Of a stretch of 31,098 bases of DNA, positions 1-8,592 are shown piece after piece. A program made the translations under genes and the position numbers. Source of the DNA: CAUPWF01 sp044425815 (GTDB lineage Bacteria; Bacillota; Clostridia; Lachnospirales; Lachnospiraceae). Where the stretch lies: positions 1 through 31,098 of the forward strand of contig JAWXVA010000022.1 in assembly GCA_044425815.1 (NCBI GenBank), given 5' to 3'. The notes under the pieces were generated by a model. That model saw only the letters and a list, made by a program, of their open reading frames with translations, made no database searches and was not told the DNA's origin. Positions within the stretch are counted from its first letter, which is position 1, and each line of letters starts with the position of its first letter.

Positions 1-2686
1 AATTCATTGCCTGAGCCATTTTAATAACAGATTCGATGATAATAGCTCCTTTTCCATCATCTATCGAATTCACAATAAAACTTCTGTCAATTTTAAGAAC
101 ATCTATATTTAAACCATGTAATCGATCAAGTGATGAGATTCCTGTTCCAAAATCATCCATAGAAATCAAAAAACCTTTTTCTCTAAGTTTATCTAAATTG
201 TTATTAGAACACTTAAAATCATCAACGAATGCACTCTCTGTCACCTCAAGTTCTAAACGGCAAGGATCCACATCATATTTCGTTACTATATTTAATACAT
301 TCTCTACAAGCTCTTCCTGAACAATAGTAACTGCTGATAAATTAATCGATATTTTCGGTAAGCAAAGCGCCTGGTTTTGTTTGATAAATTCGCACGTTTT
401 AGCAAGTACAAAGTAATCTAATTTCTCAACAAATCCATTCTTTTCAAAAATTGGGATGAATTCATTCGGCGGTATAATTGTGCCATCACACATCCAACGT
501 GTAAGAGCTTCTATTCCTACTATTCGATTTGTTCTTAAGTTCAATTTTGGTTGGAAAAATAGCACGAACTCTTGGTTTGAAATTGCTCTTTCCATTCGAG
601 AAACAATTTCATTATTTGATTCTCGCTCTCTACGCATCGTATCTGTAAAATAATTAATGGTAGTCTCACTTTTTGATTTTCCCTCTGCACGAGCCAAGTT
701 AGCGCAATCCACCATATAGTTTAGTCCAAGGTCACGATTTTTCACTTCATATACGCCTATACTAAAATATACATGATAACTCTCACCCAATAGTTTTCTA
801 AAGAGAACATTCACCTCTTCTGAAAATAATTGTTCACTCATTGATTTTTTATTTACTGTTCCTTCTATTAACATTAAAAAGTTATCAGAATAAATTCTCG
901 CAACCAGACATTTACTTTTTGTACGTTCTTTGATGTACCCACCCAATTGTTTTAGTACTTCTGTCCCTTTTTCATATCCATAGATTTCATTAATATATTT
1001 GAAATTATCTATGTCTATAGATACAACATTAAATGTTTTATCATTTTGATTATCCAAAATCATTCTTGTATTCTTTATGAATTTATGTTGTGTATATAGC
1101 CCTGTCACTTCATCATAATCAAGAATTTTCGTAAGTACTTTCTTCTTTCTTCTTTCAATGAAAATAATGATAATAGCAATACCTATCACAACATATCCTA
1201 TAATCATAGGGTTTTCTTTAATATAATCATATAAATTTAGACTTTCAACAACCCAATCTACACTCATATGCTTGACCATTAAATAACTTCTTTCATTTTC
1301 ATCTATATGGGACAGTAATTGGTTGATTATCTCTACCTTATCTACAGAAAAATCTTCTGCAAATACCATATCGAGAGAAAGTCCTATTCCTAGAGGCGTC
1401 ATAACATACTCTTCCAAATCAAGATCAACACACATGATATTAAATCCAACATTTGAGACAATCATAGATGATATCTTACCATTGTCAAATGCTTTTCCTA
1501 ATGATTCAAAGTCCTCATAGGCTATGCTTGGTGTTCCATCTAAGTAACTTGTAACCCCAGATTTATCTAAGTCATAATAGTCTAGCACTCCAACTACGTC
1601 TAAGTTTTCTCTACTATGTGTGTACTCAACCAGAACAAAAGGAAATTCCATATATGGCTCACTAAATATTCTGTCTGCATCTGAATCTGTTGTCATCGCT
1701 ATATCATAGTCAATAGATTCCATTTCTTCCGCAGTTGCTGCAACAAACGTTAAGTTCAAATCAACTTCCTCTGCTAGAAGATTCATAGTATCTATAAAAA
1801 TCCCTTGTGCTTCTCCCCATTCATCTGTATAACTCACAGGTTGATAGTTGTCTATATATGCTACAATATATTCTGTTTGATCATGTAATAAATCGTAGTC
1901 ATCTTTTGTAATATCTATAGTACTATTTAATCCTTCAGTAAAATATTCTATGTATATTTGTTCTTCAAAAATATAATCTGTCGAATCCAGCTTTTCTTTC
2001 CCTGCATCTAAATCAGACATTAATTCAACATTGTCATGATTCGTTATATAATAAAATGGAACAGTACCTAAACTTTCTACGACTTTGACACCATCTATAT
2101 TTTGAAGCGAGCTAACTAAACAATAGTCAAAAATGCCCTCTTGCATCTCTGAGACAAACGAATTCATATCCGAAAGAATAATTTCTGTTGAAATATTATT
2201 GTACGATAGGTATTCTTCTAAAATTTCTTGATATGGAGTGCTACTTTGAATCCCTACCGTTCCTGTTGCAAAAGATTCAATATCATTATACCTTGTACTA
2301 CTGTCGTTTAGAGTTGCCAAGTAAATAAATTCACTTCCATAATCATCTGCGGAATACAAATACTCTGCGGCACGTTCTTCCGTGTAATTAATCGGACCAA
2401 ACAAATCTATTTCCCCGCTTTTTATAAGTTCAAATCCTTCTTCCCAAGTTGTACATTCTATAAATTCCAATGTATAATTATTATCTGTATATTTAATCAC
2501 TTCATTTAGATACTCATAACCATAGCCTTCACTCCCTCTGATAGTTGGAACGTTCAAGGTTCCGTAATTAGGATAATATCCAACTTTGATTACTACTCTA
2601 TCATCCGTACTAGATGCAAATCCAGTAATTCCACAACATATAATCATTATAATCAAAAAAATAGCTGCATAAATTCTTTTCTTCAC
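1..2686 (-). CDS. Tandem solute-binding-domain GGDEF/EAL signalling protein (partial, C-terminus cut by window edge)
   Basis: Membrane c-di-GMP signalling protein, open through base 1, so about 895 residues are visible and the last part of the EAL domain is missing. Start is GTG at 2686, preceded by AGGCGGTGGAG. Order seen: signal-like hydrophobic N-terminus (residues ~3-25), two periplasmic amino-acid-binding-like (SBP_bac_3) domains (~30-240 and ~255-470), a transmembrane segment (~494-512), a GGDEF-like domain (~525-680) and an EAL domain from ~705. The GGDEF signature is degenerate (YSDNF at 599-603), so cyclase activity is unlikely and a regulatory role is more plausible. The EAL side keeps EAL (E726), INLS, LEVTES, the DD pair (844-845) and LKIDRSF, consistent with an active c-di-GMP phosphodiesterase as far as visible. 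It lies 32 bases after hemW on the same strand and could be read from that operon. Ligand unknown. Confidence 0.9.
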   Translation of the reverse strand, partial: MKKRIYAAIFLIIMIICCGITGFASSTDDRVVIKVGYYPNYGTLNVPTIRGSEGYGYEYLNEVIKYTDNNYTLEFIECTTWEEGFELIKSGEIDLFGPINYTEERAAEYLYSADDYGSEFIYLATLNDSSTRYNDIESFATGTVGIQSSTPYQEILEEYLSYNNISTEIILSDMNSFVSEMQEGIFDYCLVSSLQNIDGVKVVESLGTVPFYYITNHDNVELMSDLDAGKEKLDSTDYIFEEQIYIEYFTEGLNSTIDITKDDYDLLHDQTEYIVAYIDNYQPVSYTDEWGEAQGIFIDTMNLLAEEVDLNLTFVAATAEEMESIDYDIAMTTDSDADRIFSEPYMEFPFVLVEYTHSRENLDVVGVLDYYDLDKSGVTSYLDGTPSIAYEDFESLGKAFDNGKISSMIVSNVGFNIMCVDLDLEEYVMTPLGIGLSLDMVFAEDFSVDKVEIINQLLSHIDENERSYLMVKHMSVDWVVESLNLYDYIKENPMIIGYVVIGIAIIIIFIERRKKKVLTKILDYDEVTGLYTQHKFIKNTRMILDNQNDKTFNVVSIDIDNFKYINEIYGYEKGTEVLKQLGGYIKERTKSKCLVARIYSDNFLMLIEGTVNKKSMSEQLFSEEVNVLFRKLLGESYHVYFSIGVYEVKNRDLGLNYMVDCANLARAEGKSKSETTINYFTDTMRRERESNNEIVSRMERAISNQEFVLFFQPKLNLRTNRIVGIEALTRWMCDGTIIPPNEFIPIFEKNGFVEKLDYFVLAKTCEFIKQNQALCLPKISINLSAVTIVQEELVENVLNIVTKYDVDPCRLELEVTESAFVDDFKCSNNNLDKLREKGFLISMDDFGTGISSLDRLHGLNIDVLKIDRSFIVNSIDDGKGAIIIESVIKMAQAMN

Positions 2687-2718
2687 ACTCCACCGCCTTT
2701 GTATCTTTTTTTACTATA

Positions 2719-3855
2719 TCAAATCAGAAATTCTGCCATTACGTAATTACTGACATCTATTCCAGCTTCTGTCAACTTTATTTGATTCCCTTGTACCTGA
2801 ATCAATTGTTTCTCGACAAGCTCTTTTAGTGGTTTTTCATACACTTCAAAGATAGATTTTCCAAACTCTTCTTCAAATACTTGTGCACTAACTCCGTTGA
2901 TTTTTCTCAAACCAAGGAACATGAACTCTTCTATCATATTATTTTTTTCTAACAATTCCTGTTCTATAACCGTGCTTTTTCCCATTTTACTTAGTACTAT
3001 ATAACGATTGAAATCTCTTTCATTTGTACTTCTTATATCTTCTAATAAGCTTGATGCTCCCAATCCAATACCCAGATAATTTTTGCGTTCCCAATACCCT
3101 ATATTATGCTTACATTCTTTTCCTTTTTTTGCGTAATTTGAAATTTCATACCTCTCATATCCCGCTTCTTCTAATCTATGTTTTGTCGAATAATACATGC
3201 AGCGTTCTTCTTCTTCATCTGGAAGCAACGCTTCTAATTCTTTATAATCTTCATGAAATTTTGTACCTTCTTCTATAATCAAGCTATATGCTGATATATG
3301 ATCTGGCTCAAGTTTTACAACTTTTTCCAGCGTCAAATTCCATGACTCTACTGTTTGATTTGGTATGGAACTTATCAAGTCAATGTTAATATTATTTATA
3401 CCACATTTTCTTGATAATTCATAGGTCTCTAGGAATTTTTCATAGGTATGAATTCGACCTAAGGTCTTCAATTCCATATTATTCGTAGCTTGCAATCCTA
3501 TACTAAAGCGATTAATACCTAAACTTTGGTAAGCTCTGATTTTTTCTTCATCTACCGTACCTGGATTGATTTCTATAGTAAACTCTACATCCTGCGTGAT
3601 ATAAAAAATATCTTTGATTAATTGTATTATTTGTGACATGTTTTCAATTGATAAAATAGATGGTGTGCCGCCTCCTATAAATATCGTTGTAACCTTATAA
3701 TTGTTTGCTAACTCTCTATAACATTCTATTTCAAATAACAATGCTTCTACATAGCGATTCTGCTCAGTTTCAGGTAATGCAAATGATAAAAAATCACAAT
3801 ACGCACACTTCTGCTTACAAAAAGGTATATGAATATATAATTCTAATTCTTTCAT
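2719..3855 (-). CDS. hemW: Heme chaperone HemW (radical SAM, HemN-like)
   Basis: Radical SAM protein of the HemN/HemW family, 378 residues, cytoplasmic. The cluster motif CKQKCAYC supplies CxxxCxxC at residues 13, 17 and 20, just after YIHIPF. GGGTPS, the GINRFSIGLQ segment and the CKHNIGYW motif follow, with a C-terminal winged-helix-like HemN_C region. HemW proteins are heme-binding chaperones rather than coproporphyrinogen oxidases, and the length and lepA linkage favour HemW. The reading frame is open further upstream to 3933, but that would overlap lepA. I chose ATG 3855 because GGGGAGG lies 7 bases before it and family members begin just ahead of the CxxxCxxC motif. It follows lepA with a stem-loop in the 67-base gap. 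Unlike the common Firmicutes order, no hrcA follows. Confidence 0.93.
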   Translation of the reverse strand: MKELELYIHIPFCKQKCAYCDFLSFALPETEQNRYVEALLFEIECYRELANNYKVTTIFIGGGTPSILSIENMSQIIQLIKDIFYITQDVEFTIEINPGTVDEEKIRAYQSLGINRFSIGLQATNNMELKTLGRIHTYEKFLETYELSRKCGINNINIDLISSIPNQTVESWNLTLEKVVKLEPDHISAYSLIIEEGTKFHEDYKELEALLPDEEEERCMYYSTKHRLEEAGYERYEISNYAKKGKECKHNIGYWERKNYLGIGLGASSLLEDIRSTNERDFNRYIVLSKMGKSTVIEQELLEKNNMIEEFMFLGLRKINGVSAQVFEEEFGKSIFEVYEKPLKELVEKQLIQVQGNQIKLTEAGIDVSNYVMAEFLI

Positions 3856-3883
3856 CTGTTTGCCTCCCCACATAGTATACAAA

Positions 3884-3912
3884 ATACGCGAGAACATCTT
3901 GCCCTCGCGTAT
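3884..3912 (-). terminator. Stem-loop between lepA and hemW (weak or conditional terminator)
   Basis: Perfect 9-bp inverted repeat (ATACGCGAG / CTCGCGTAT) with an 11-base loop, starting 11 bases past the lepA stop. On the minus strand it is followed by only four T residues, so termination would be partial. It could equally be a processing or stability element that tunes hemW relative to lepA. Confidence 0.5.
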
Positions 3913-3922
3913 CACAACTCTT

Positions 3923-5737
3923 TTATTTGTCATCTAATTTCAAAACACTCATAAATGCTTTTTGTGGAATTTCTACATTTCCTACTTGACGCATACGTTT
4001 CTTACCTTCTTTTTGTTTTTCAAGGAGCTTTCTCTTTCGAGAAATATCCCCACCATAACATTTTGCTAGTACATCTTTACGCATCGCTTTGACAGTTTCT
4101 CTAGCAATAACCTTGCTCCCAATTGCAGCTTGAATAGGAATCTCAAATAATTGTCTTGGTATTTCATCTTTTAGTTTTTCACACATTTTTCTTCCACGTT
4201 CATATGCTGTAGAGGCATGAACTATAAATGACAGCGCATCTACTTCTTCTTTATTAATTAAAATATCAAGTTTATCAAGTTTTGATTGCTGATATCCTAG
4301 CATCTCATAATCAAAAGAGGCATATCCTCTAGACCTAGATTTTAATGCATCAAAAAAATCGTATATAATCTCATTTAAAGGTAAATGATAATGGATAACT
4401 GCACGTGTTTCTTCAATGAATTCCATCCCTTGGTATTCGCCTCGGCGTTCTTGACATAAATCCATGATAGCCCCTATAAATTCTGAAGTAACCATTATTT
4501 CAGCTTTCACCATAGGTTCTTCCATATATTGAATCAATGTTGGTTCTGGAAGATTCGATGGATTCGTCAATTCAATCATTTCACCATTTGTCTTATAGAC
4601 CTTGTAAATAACACCTGGTGCCGTAGTGACTAGATCTAAATTATATTCTCTCTCTAATCGTTCCTGAATAATTTCCAAGTGTAATAACCCTAAGAAACCA
4701 CAACGGAATCCAAATCCCAATGCAATCGATGTTTCTGGTTCAAATTGGAGAGCCGCATCATTTAACTGTAATTTTTCTAATGCATCACGTAAATCTTGAT
4801 ATTTCGCTCCATCTGCAGGGTACAAACCACAATATACCATCGGATTTACTTTCTTGTATCCCGCTAATGGTTTTTCACATGGGTTTTCCACTGTAGTTAC
4901 AGTATCTCCTACACGTGTATCTTTTACGTTTTTTAAACTTGCTGTTATGTAGCCAACCATTCCTGCACTTAGTTCTTCACATGGCACAAATTGTCCTGCT
5001 CCAAAATATCCAACTTCCACTACTTCAGCTGTCGCTTCTGTAGCCATAAATTTGATCGCTGTTCCTTTTCGCACTTTACCTTCTTTAATTCTACAAAAAA
5101 CAATAACACCTTTATAGGCATCATATAGCGAATCAAAAATAAGCGCTTGTAGCGGTGCCTGATCATCCCCTACAGGTGCAGGTATTTTAGCCACGATTTG
5201 TTCTAGCACTTCTTCAATATTAAGTCCTGTCTTAGCTGAAATACGAGGTGCATCTTGGGCTTCAATTCCAATGATATCTTCAATTTCATCAATTGCTCTC
5301 TGTGGTTCGGCACTAGGTAAATCTATTTTGTTGATTACTGGCATGACATCAAGGTCATGATCTAATGCCAAATAAACATTCGCTAATGTCTGCGCCTCTA
5401 CTCCTTGCGCTGCATCTACAATCAATATAGCACCATCGCATGCCGCTAAGCTTCTAGAGACTTCATAGTTAAAGTCTACATGCCCTGGTGTATCAATTAA
5501 ATTAAACACATACTCCTCACCATCCTGTGCTTGATACACAATTCGCACCGTCTGTGCCTTAATAGTGATTCCACGTTCTCGTTCAAGATCCATATTATCA
5601 AGAACTTGAGATTGCATTTCACGACTGGTCAACAATCCCGTTTTTTCTATAATTCTATCCGCTAATGTAGATTTGCCATGATCAATATGAGCAATAATAC
5701 AAAAATTACGGATTTTACTTTGGTCTATAACTGACAT
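3923..5737 (-). CDS. lepA: Elongation factor 4 (LepA), ribosomal back-translocase GTPase
   Basis: Translational GTPase of 604 residues, the usual length for EF4/LepA. It acts on ribosomes, favouring back-translocation and aiding 30S biogenesis or stress recovery. The G1 motif AHIDHGKST is at ~16-24, the switch/G2 region RERGITIKAQ follows, then DTPGHVDF (G3) and NKID (G4). The LepA-specific C-terminal domain is complete, including the GGDISRKRKLLEKQKEGKKR stretch near the end. Start at ATG 5737 is supported by GGAGG about 10 bases upstream; an ATG 4 bases earlier is out of frame. It lies 41 bases after holA and is followed by hemW, a conserved Firmicutes pairing. The rpsT, gpr and spoIIP genes that often separate holA from lepA in sporulating relatives are absent here. 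Confidence 0.98.
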   Translation of the reverse strand: MSVIDQSKIRNFCIIAHIDHGKSTLADRIIEKTGLLTSREMQSQVLDNMDLERERGITIKAQTVRIVYQAQDGEEYVFNLIDTPGHVDFNYEVSRSLAACDGAILIVDAAQGVEAQTLANVYLALDHDLDVMPVINKIDLPSAEPQRAIDEIEDIIGIEAQDAPRISAKTGLNIEEVLEQIVAKIPAPVGDDQAPLQALIFDSLYDAYKGVIVFCRIKEGKVRKGTAIKFMATEATAEVVEVGYFGAGQFVPCEELSAGMVGYITASLKNVKDTRVGDTVTTVENPCEKPLAGYKKVNPMVYCGLYPADGAKYQDLRDALEKLQLNDAALQFEPETSIALGFGFRCGFLGLLHLEIIQERLEREYNLDLVTTAPGVIYKVYKTNGEMIELTNPSNLPEPTLIQYMEEPMVKAEIMVTSEFIGAIMDLCQERRGEYQGMEFIEETRAVIHYHLPLNEIIYDFFDALKSRSRGYASFDYEMLGYQQSKLDKLDILINKEEVDALSFIVHASTAYERGRKMCEKLKDEIPRQLFEIPIQAAIGSKVIARETVKAMRKDVLAKCYGGDISRKRKLLEKQKEGKKRMRQVGNVEIPQKAFMSVLKLDDK

Positions 5738-5778
5738 TCATATTTCCTCCACTTGTTTGCAGTATGTTCACTATTTTA

Positions 5779-6759
5779 TCATGTCAAGCTATATTTTACA
5801 ATAAAAAGTTCCACCCCCAACTTATCGGTTAACCGTCCTGTTTTTACTGCTTCTTCCGTATCTGCTGCATCTTCTACTATTGCACGCAATCCCTCTAACG
5901 GAAAATGTTTAGCTTGTGCCATGCATTTCGTAACAATAAATGGTTGAACGCCTAATCTACTTGCAATTTCTTTGTTGCTATACCCTTTTCCTTCAAAAGA
6001 TTTCACTTGATATAGTAATCGAAATTGTCTTGTCAATAAAAACAATATTCTCATTGGTGGTTCCCTTAACGATAATAATTCATAGTAATATTCTAACGCC
6101 TGTTTTTGTTTTTTGTCTGCAACAGCATTCACCATTTCAAAAATTTGGTTAGATATCTGAGACACACAAATCGCTTCAATATCTTCTATAGTAATCGATG
6201 TACGTCCATACGTATAACAAACAAGTTTTTCAACCTCTCCTTGAATACGCTGCATATCCTCACCTACTTTTTCTACTAAGTAACGAATCGTTCTATCATC
6301 TGCCATACGTGCTTCTTTTTTAAATAACGACCCTATCCACCTATATAACGTCTGACTGTCTTGTGTACCGAATTCTACTATGCATCCTTTATCTTTTACT
6401 GATTTATAAAGTTTTCCTCGTTTGTCAATCTCCTCTTCTACAAATAATAAATTTGTAGATGGACAAAGTTCTTTAATATATTCTGCTAATTCTATATTCG
6501 CGTTCTTAAAAAAACCACTATTTTCTATCACTATTAACCGTCGTTCAAAAAAGAATGGTAATGTTTCAGCCAAATCTATGATTTCTTTTGTCGGAATCCC
6601 TTTCCCTTCAAAATAACTATAATTCATGGAATCGTCTTCCCCTACCATTCCTTTCGTCAGCCTGTCTTTGTACATTTTTTTCAAATATCGTTCTTCGCCA
6701 CATAGAAGATATATAGATTTAAATTCATTATTTTTCAAATCTTCGTTTAATCTTTTCAC
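5779..6759 (-). CDS. holA: DNA polymerase III delta subunit (HolA)
   Basis: Clamp-loader delta subunit, which opens the beta sliding clamp within the DnaX complex. The sequence has the holA hallmarks: an N-terminal IYLLCGEERYLKK segment, a central AAA+-like fold without a working nucleotide site, RLIVIENSGFFK, and the C-terminal collar domain with REPPMRILFLLTRQFRLL and the LGVQPFIVTK region. I place the start at GTG 6759 (326 residues) because AGGAA lies about 7 bases upstream and relatives begin with this MKRxNED-like segment. The frame is also open from a TTG at 6798, which has no ribosome site and sits 4 bases from the pap stop. It follows pap and precedes lepA by 41 bases on the same strand. 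Confidence 0.93.
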   Translation of the reverse strand: MKRLNEDLKNNEFKSIYLLCGEERYLKKMYKDRLTKGMVGEDDSMNYSYFEGKGIPTKEIIDLAETLPFFFERRLIVIENSGFFKNANIELAEYIKELCPSTNLLFVEEEIDKRGKLYKSVKDKGCIVEFGTQDSQTLYRWIGSLFKKEARMADDRTIRYLVEKVGEDMQRIQGEVEKLVCYTYGRTSITIEDIEAICVSQISNQIFEMVNAVADKKQKQALEYYYELLSLREPPMRILFLLTRQFRLLYQVKSFEGKGYSNKEIASRLGVQPFIVTKCMAQAKHFPLEGLRAIVEDAADTEEAVKTGRLTDKLGVELFIVKYSLT

Positions 6760-6802
6760 TATCTGATTCCTATACCCTTCTATTTCTTTCAAAGTCAATT
6801 AT

Positions 6803-8323
6803 TTATTTCAATCGTTTTTCCATAGCTTCAATGACTGTTTCTAGTACTTTAATTCTGGCATACTTTTTATCATTTCCTTCTATAACAATCCACGGTGCTT
6901 CTTCAGTAGAAGTTCGATCAATCATTTCATTTACAACCACTTCATATTGATCCCATTTTTCACGATTTCGCCAATCCTCCTCAGTGATTTTCCACTGTTT
7001 TTCTGGCGTATTCTGTCTAGCTTCAAATCTTCGTTTCTGTTCATCTTTATCTATATGAATCCAAAATTTTAATACAATCGCTCCTTGATTGACAAAACTC
7101 GTTTCCATATCATTCATTTCTTTATATGCACGTTGCCATTCTTCGTTTTTGCAAAATCCCTCAATGCGTTCTACCATAACTCGTCCATACCAAGTTCGAT
7201 CAAATAAAGCGATATGGCCATTCTTTGGTACGTTTTTCCAAAACCTCCACAAATAGTGATGTGACTTTTCCTCTGGTGTTGGTGATGCCACTGTATGAAC
7301 TGCATATCCTCTTGGATCCAATTTTTCTGTCAAACGGCGAATAGCTCCACCTTTTCCAGCTGCATCCCAACCTTCAAATCCTATAATCATAGGGATTTTC
7401 TGACGATAGAGTTCTCCATGTAAGCGCCCTATTTTTTTCTGTAGTTTTTTTAATCGGTTTTCATACTCGTCATCTGTTAGAGAATTGGATAAATCCACCG
7501 AAGATAGTGGAAACTTTCCAACACCGCTAGTTTTCATTTTAAATGAAGCGGGATTTGACTCTATCCTCAACTCACCACAGCTTCTACTCTCCTCCAATAT
7601 CTGTAATCTGTTTTTTTCTTTTACCTTTTCCTCTAGCGCACGTATTACTACTTGATACAATTGAACCGTGCCACTTCGTCTATCTACTGTTGAAATTACA
7701 TTCCACGGTGCACAATCTGTATTGGTAGCATTCAAAACTTCATTTACTAATACTTGATACGCTTCATATTGTTTATTCTTTTTTAAGTCATTTTTCGACA
7801 CTCGCCATGCAGTTGATTTATGTGCTAATAATTCTTCCATCCGTTTTTTTTGCTCTTCTTGCGTAACGTATAGAAATAATTTCACTAAACATGTGTCTGC
7901 GTCAATTAATTGTTGTTCAAAGCAATGTATCTCCTCATAGACAGTTGACATATCTTGCCTTGCAATCAACTTATCAAATAGCTCTACCGTTACTTTTCTA
8001 TACCAACTTCCATCGAAAATAGTAATCTTTCCAGCTTCTGGAAGTTTATTCCAATATCTCCACAAAAAAGGATACGCTTGCTCTTCTTTCGACTCTTCTT
8101 GCATGGAATGCACTCGAAAGCCTCTAGGGTCTAAAGCTTTCATCAATTTTCCAATTTGGATGCCCTTTCCAGAAATCTCCAATCCTTCTACAACAATCAC
8201 AATTGGAATTTTCAACTCACGACATTGACGTTGTAATTCACCCATACGTAATTCGAGCGTATCTATTCGTTGCTTGTATTCCTCTTTTTTTATCAAAAGA
8301 TTTAGATTCACACTATTTAACAT
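6803..8323 (-). CDS. pap: Polyphosphate:AMP phosphotransferase (tandem PPK2 domains)
   Basis: Class II PPK2-family enzyme of 506 residues, expected to transfer phosphate from polyphosphate to AMP giving ADP. Two PPK2 domains are fused, at ~15-245 and ~275-506. The C-terminal copy has the full set: Walker A GFEGWDAAGKGG, Walker B FDRTWYGRV, and the lid segment HYLWRFWKNVP. The N-terminal copy is visibly eroded: its P-loop reads GLEISGKG and its Walker B FDGSWYRKV, so catalysis probably rests on the second domain, as is usual in this fused class. The ATG at 8323 has only a modest GGTGA site upstream, with a promoter candidate (TGGAAA, 17 bases, TATAAT) at 8405-8377. It is the first gene of the leftward run pap-holA-lepA-hemW. 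Confidence 0.92.
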   Translation of the reverse strand: MLNSVNLNLLIKKEEYKQRIDTLELRMGELQRQCRELKIPIVIVVEGLEISGKGIQIGKLMKALDPRGFRVHSMQEESKEEQAYPFLWRYWNKLPEAGKITIFDGSWYRKVTVELFDKLIARQDMSTVYEEIHCFEQQLIDADTCLVKLFLYVTQEEQKKRMEELLAHKSTAWRVSKNDLKKNKQYEAYQVLVNEVLNATNTDCAPWNVISTVDRRSGTVQLYQVVIRALEEKVKEKNRLQILEESRSCGELRIESNPASFKMKTSGVGKFPLSSVDLSNSLTDDEYENRLKKLQKKIGRLHGELYRQKIPMIIGFEGWDAAGKGGAIRRLTEKLDPRGYAVHTVASPTPEEKSHHYLWRFWKNVPKNGHIALFDRTWYGRVMVERIEGFCKNEEWQRAYKEMNDMETSFVNQGAIVLKFWIHIDKDEQKRRFEARQNTPEKQWKITEEDWRNREKWDQYEVVVNEMIDRTSTEEAPWIVIEGNDKKYARIKVLETVIEAMEKRLK

Positions 8324-8376
8324 CTTGTCACCGCTTTCTCATCATTCACTTTATTATCATTTTGCTTCGTATCTAA

Positions 8377-8405
8377 ATTATAAAATATTCACTAGTATCT
8401 TTCCA
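8377..8405 (-). promoter_or_regulatory. Candidate sigma-A promoter for pap-holA-lepA-hemW
   Basis: TGGAAA at 8405-8400, a 17-base spacer and a perfect TATAAT at 8382-8377 on the minus strand, about 54 bases before the pap ATG. The -10 is consensus and the -35 matches at 4 of 6 positions. Confidence 0.5.
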
Positions 8406-8422
8406 CAAAAAGAAGAATTTTA

Positions 8423-8451
8423 TTGACATTTAGAACTAGAAATAGTAATAT
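8423..8451 (+). promoter_or_regulatory. Strong sigma-A promoter for tRNA-Leu
   Basis: Perfect TTGACA at 8423-8428, 17-base spacer and TATAAT-like TAATAT at 8446-8451, ending 20 bases before the mature tRNA. A near-consensus promoter of this kind fits a stable RNA gene. It is back to back with the pap promoter. Confidence 0.8.
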
Positions 8452-8471
8452 GAACAAGCATTGATTTGTAT

Positions 8472-8556
8472 GCAGGAGTGTCGGAACTGGCAGACGAGCA
8501 AGACTAAGGATCTTGTAAGCATTGCGCTTGTGTGGGTTCAAGTCCCATCTCCTGCA
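8472..8556 (+). tRNA. tRNA-Leu (anticodon AAG)
   Basis: An 85-base class II tRNA folds cleanly. Acceptor GCAGGAG (8472-8478) pairs with CTCCTGC (8549-8555), with A73 at 8556. The anticodon stem is CAAGA/TCTTG around loop CTAAGGA, giving anticodon AAG at 8506-8508. The long variable arm AAGC/GCTT is diagnostic of Leu, and the T-arm is TGGG-TTCAAGT-CCCA. CCA is not encoded. It reads CUU codons; A34 may be deaminated to inosine. A run of seven T follows almost at once and may terminate it. It is the only plus-strand gene among minus-strand neighbours. Confidence 0.95.
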
Positions 8557-8592
8557 TTTTTTTGTACCTTTTTTTATCTAAATCATTCCACT

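Noticed and set aside
3856..3933. N-terminal extension of HemW up to 3933
   Set aside because: It would overlap the lepA stop and the stem-loop, adds residues absent from HemW, and the strong GGGGAGG site is at the later ATG.
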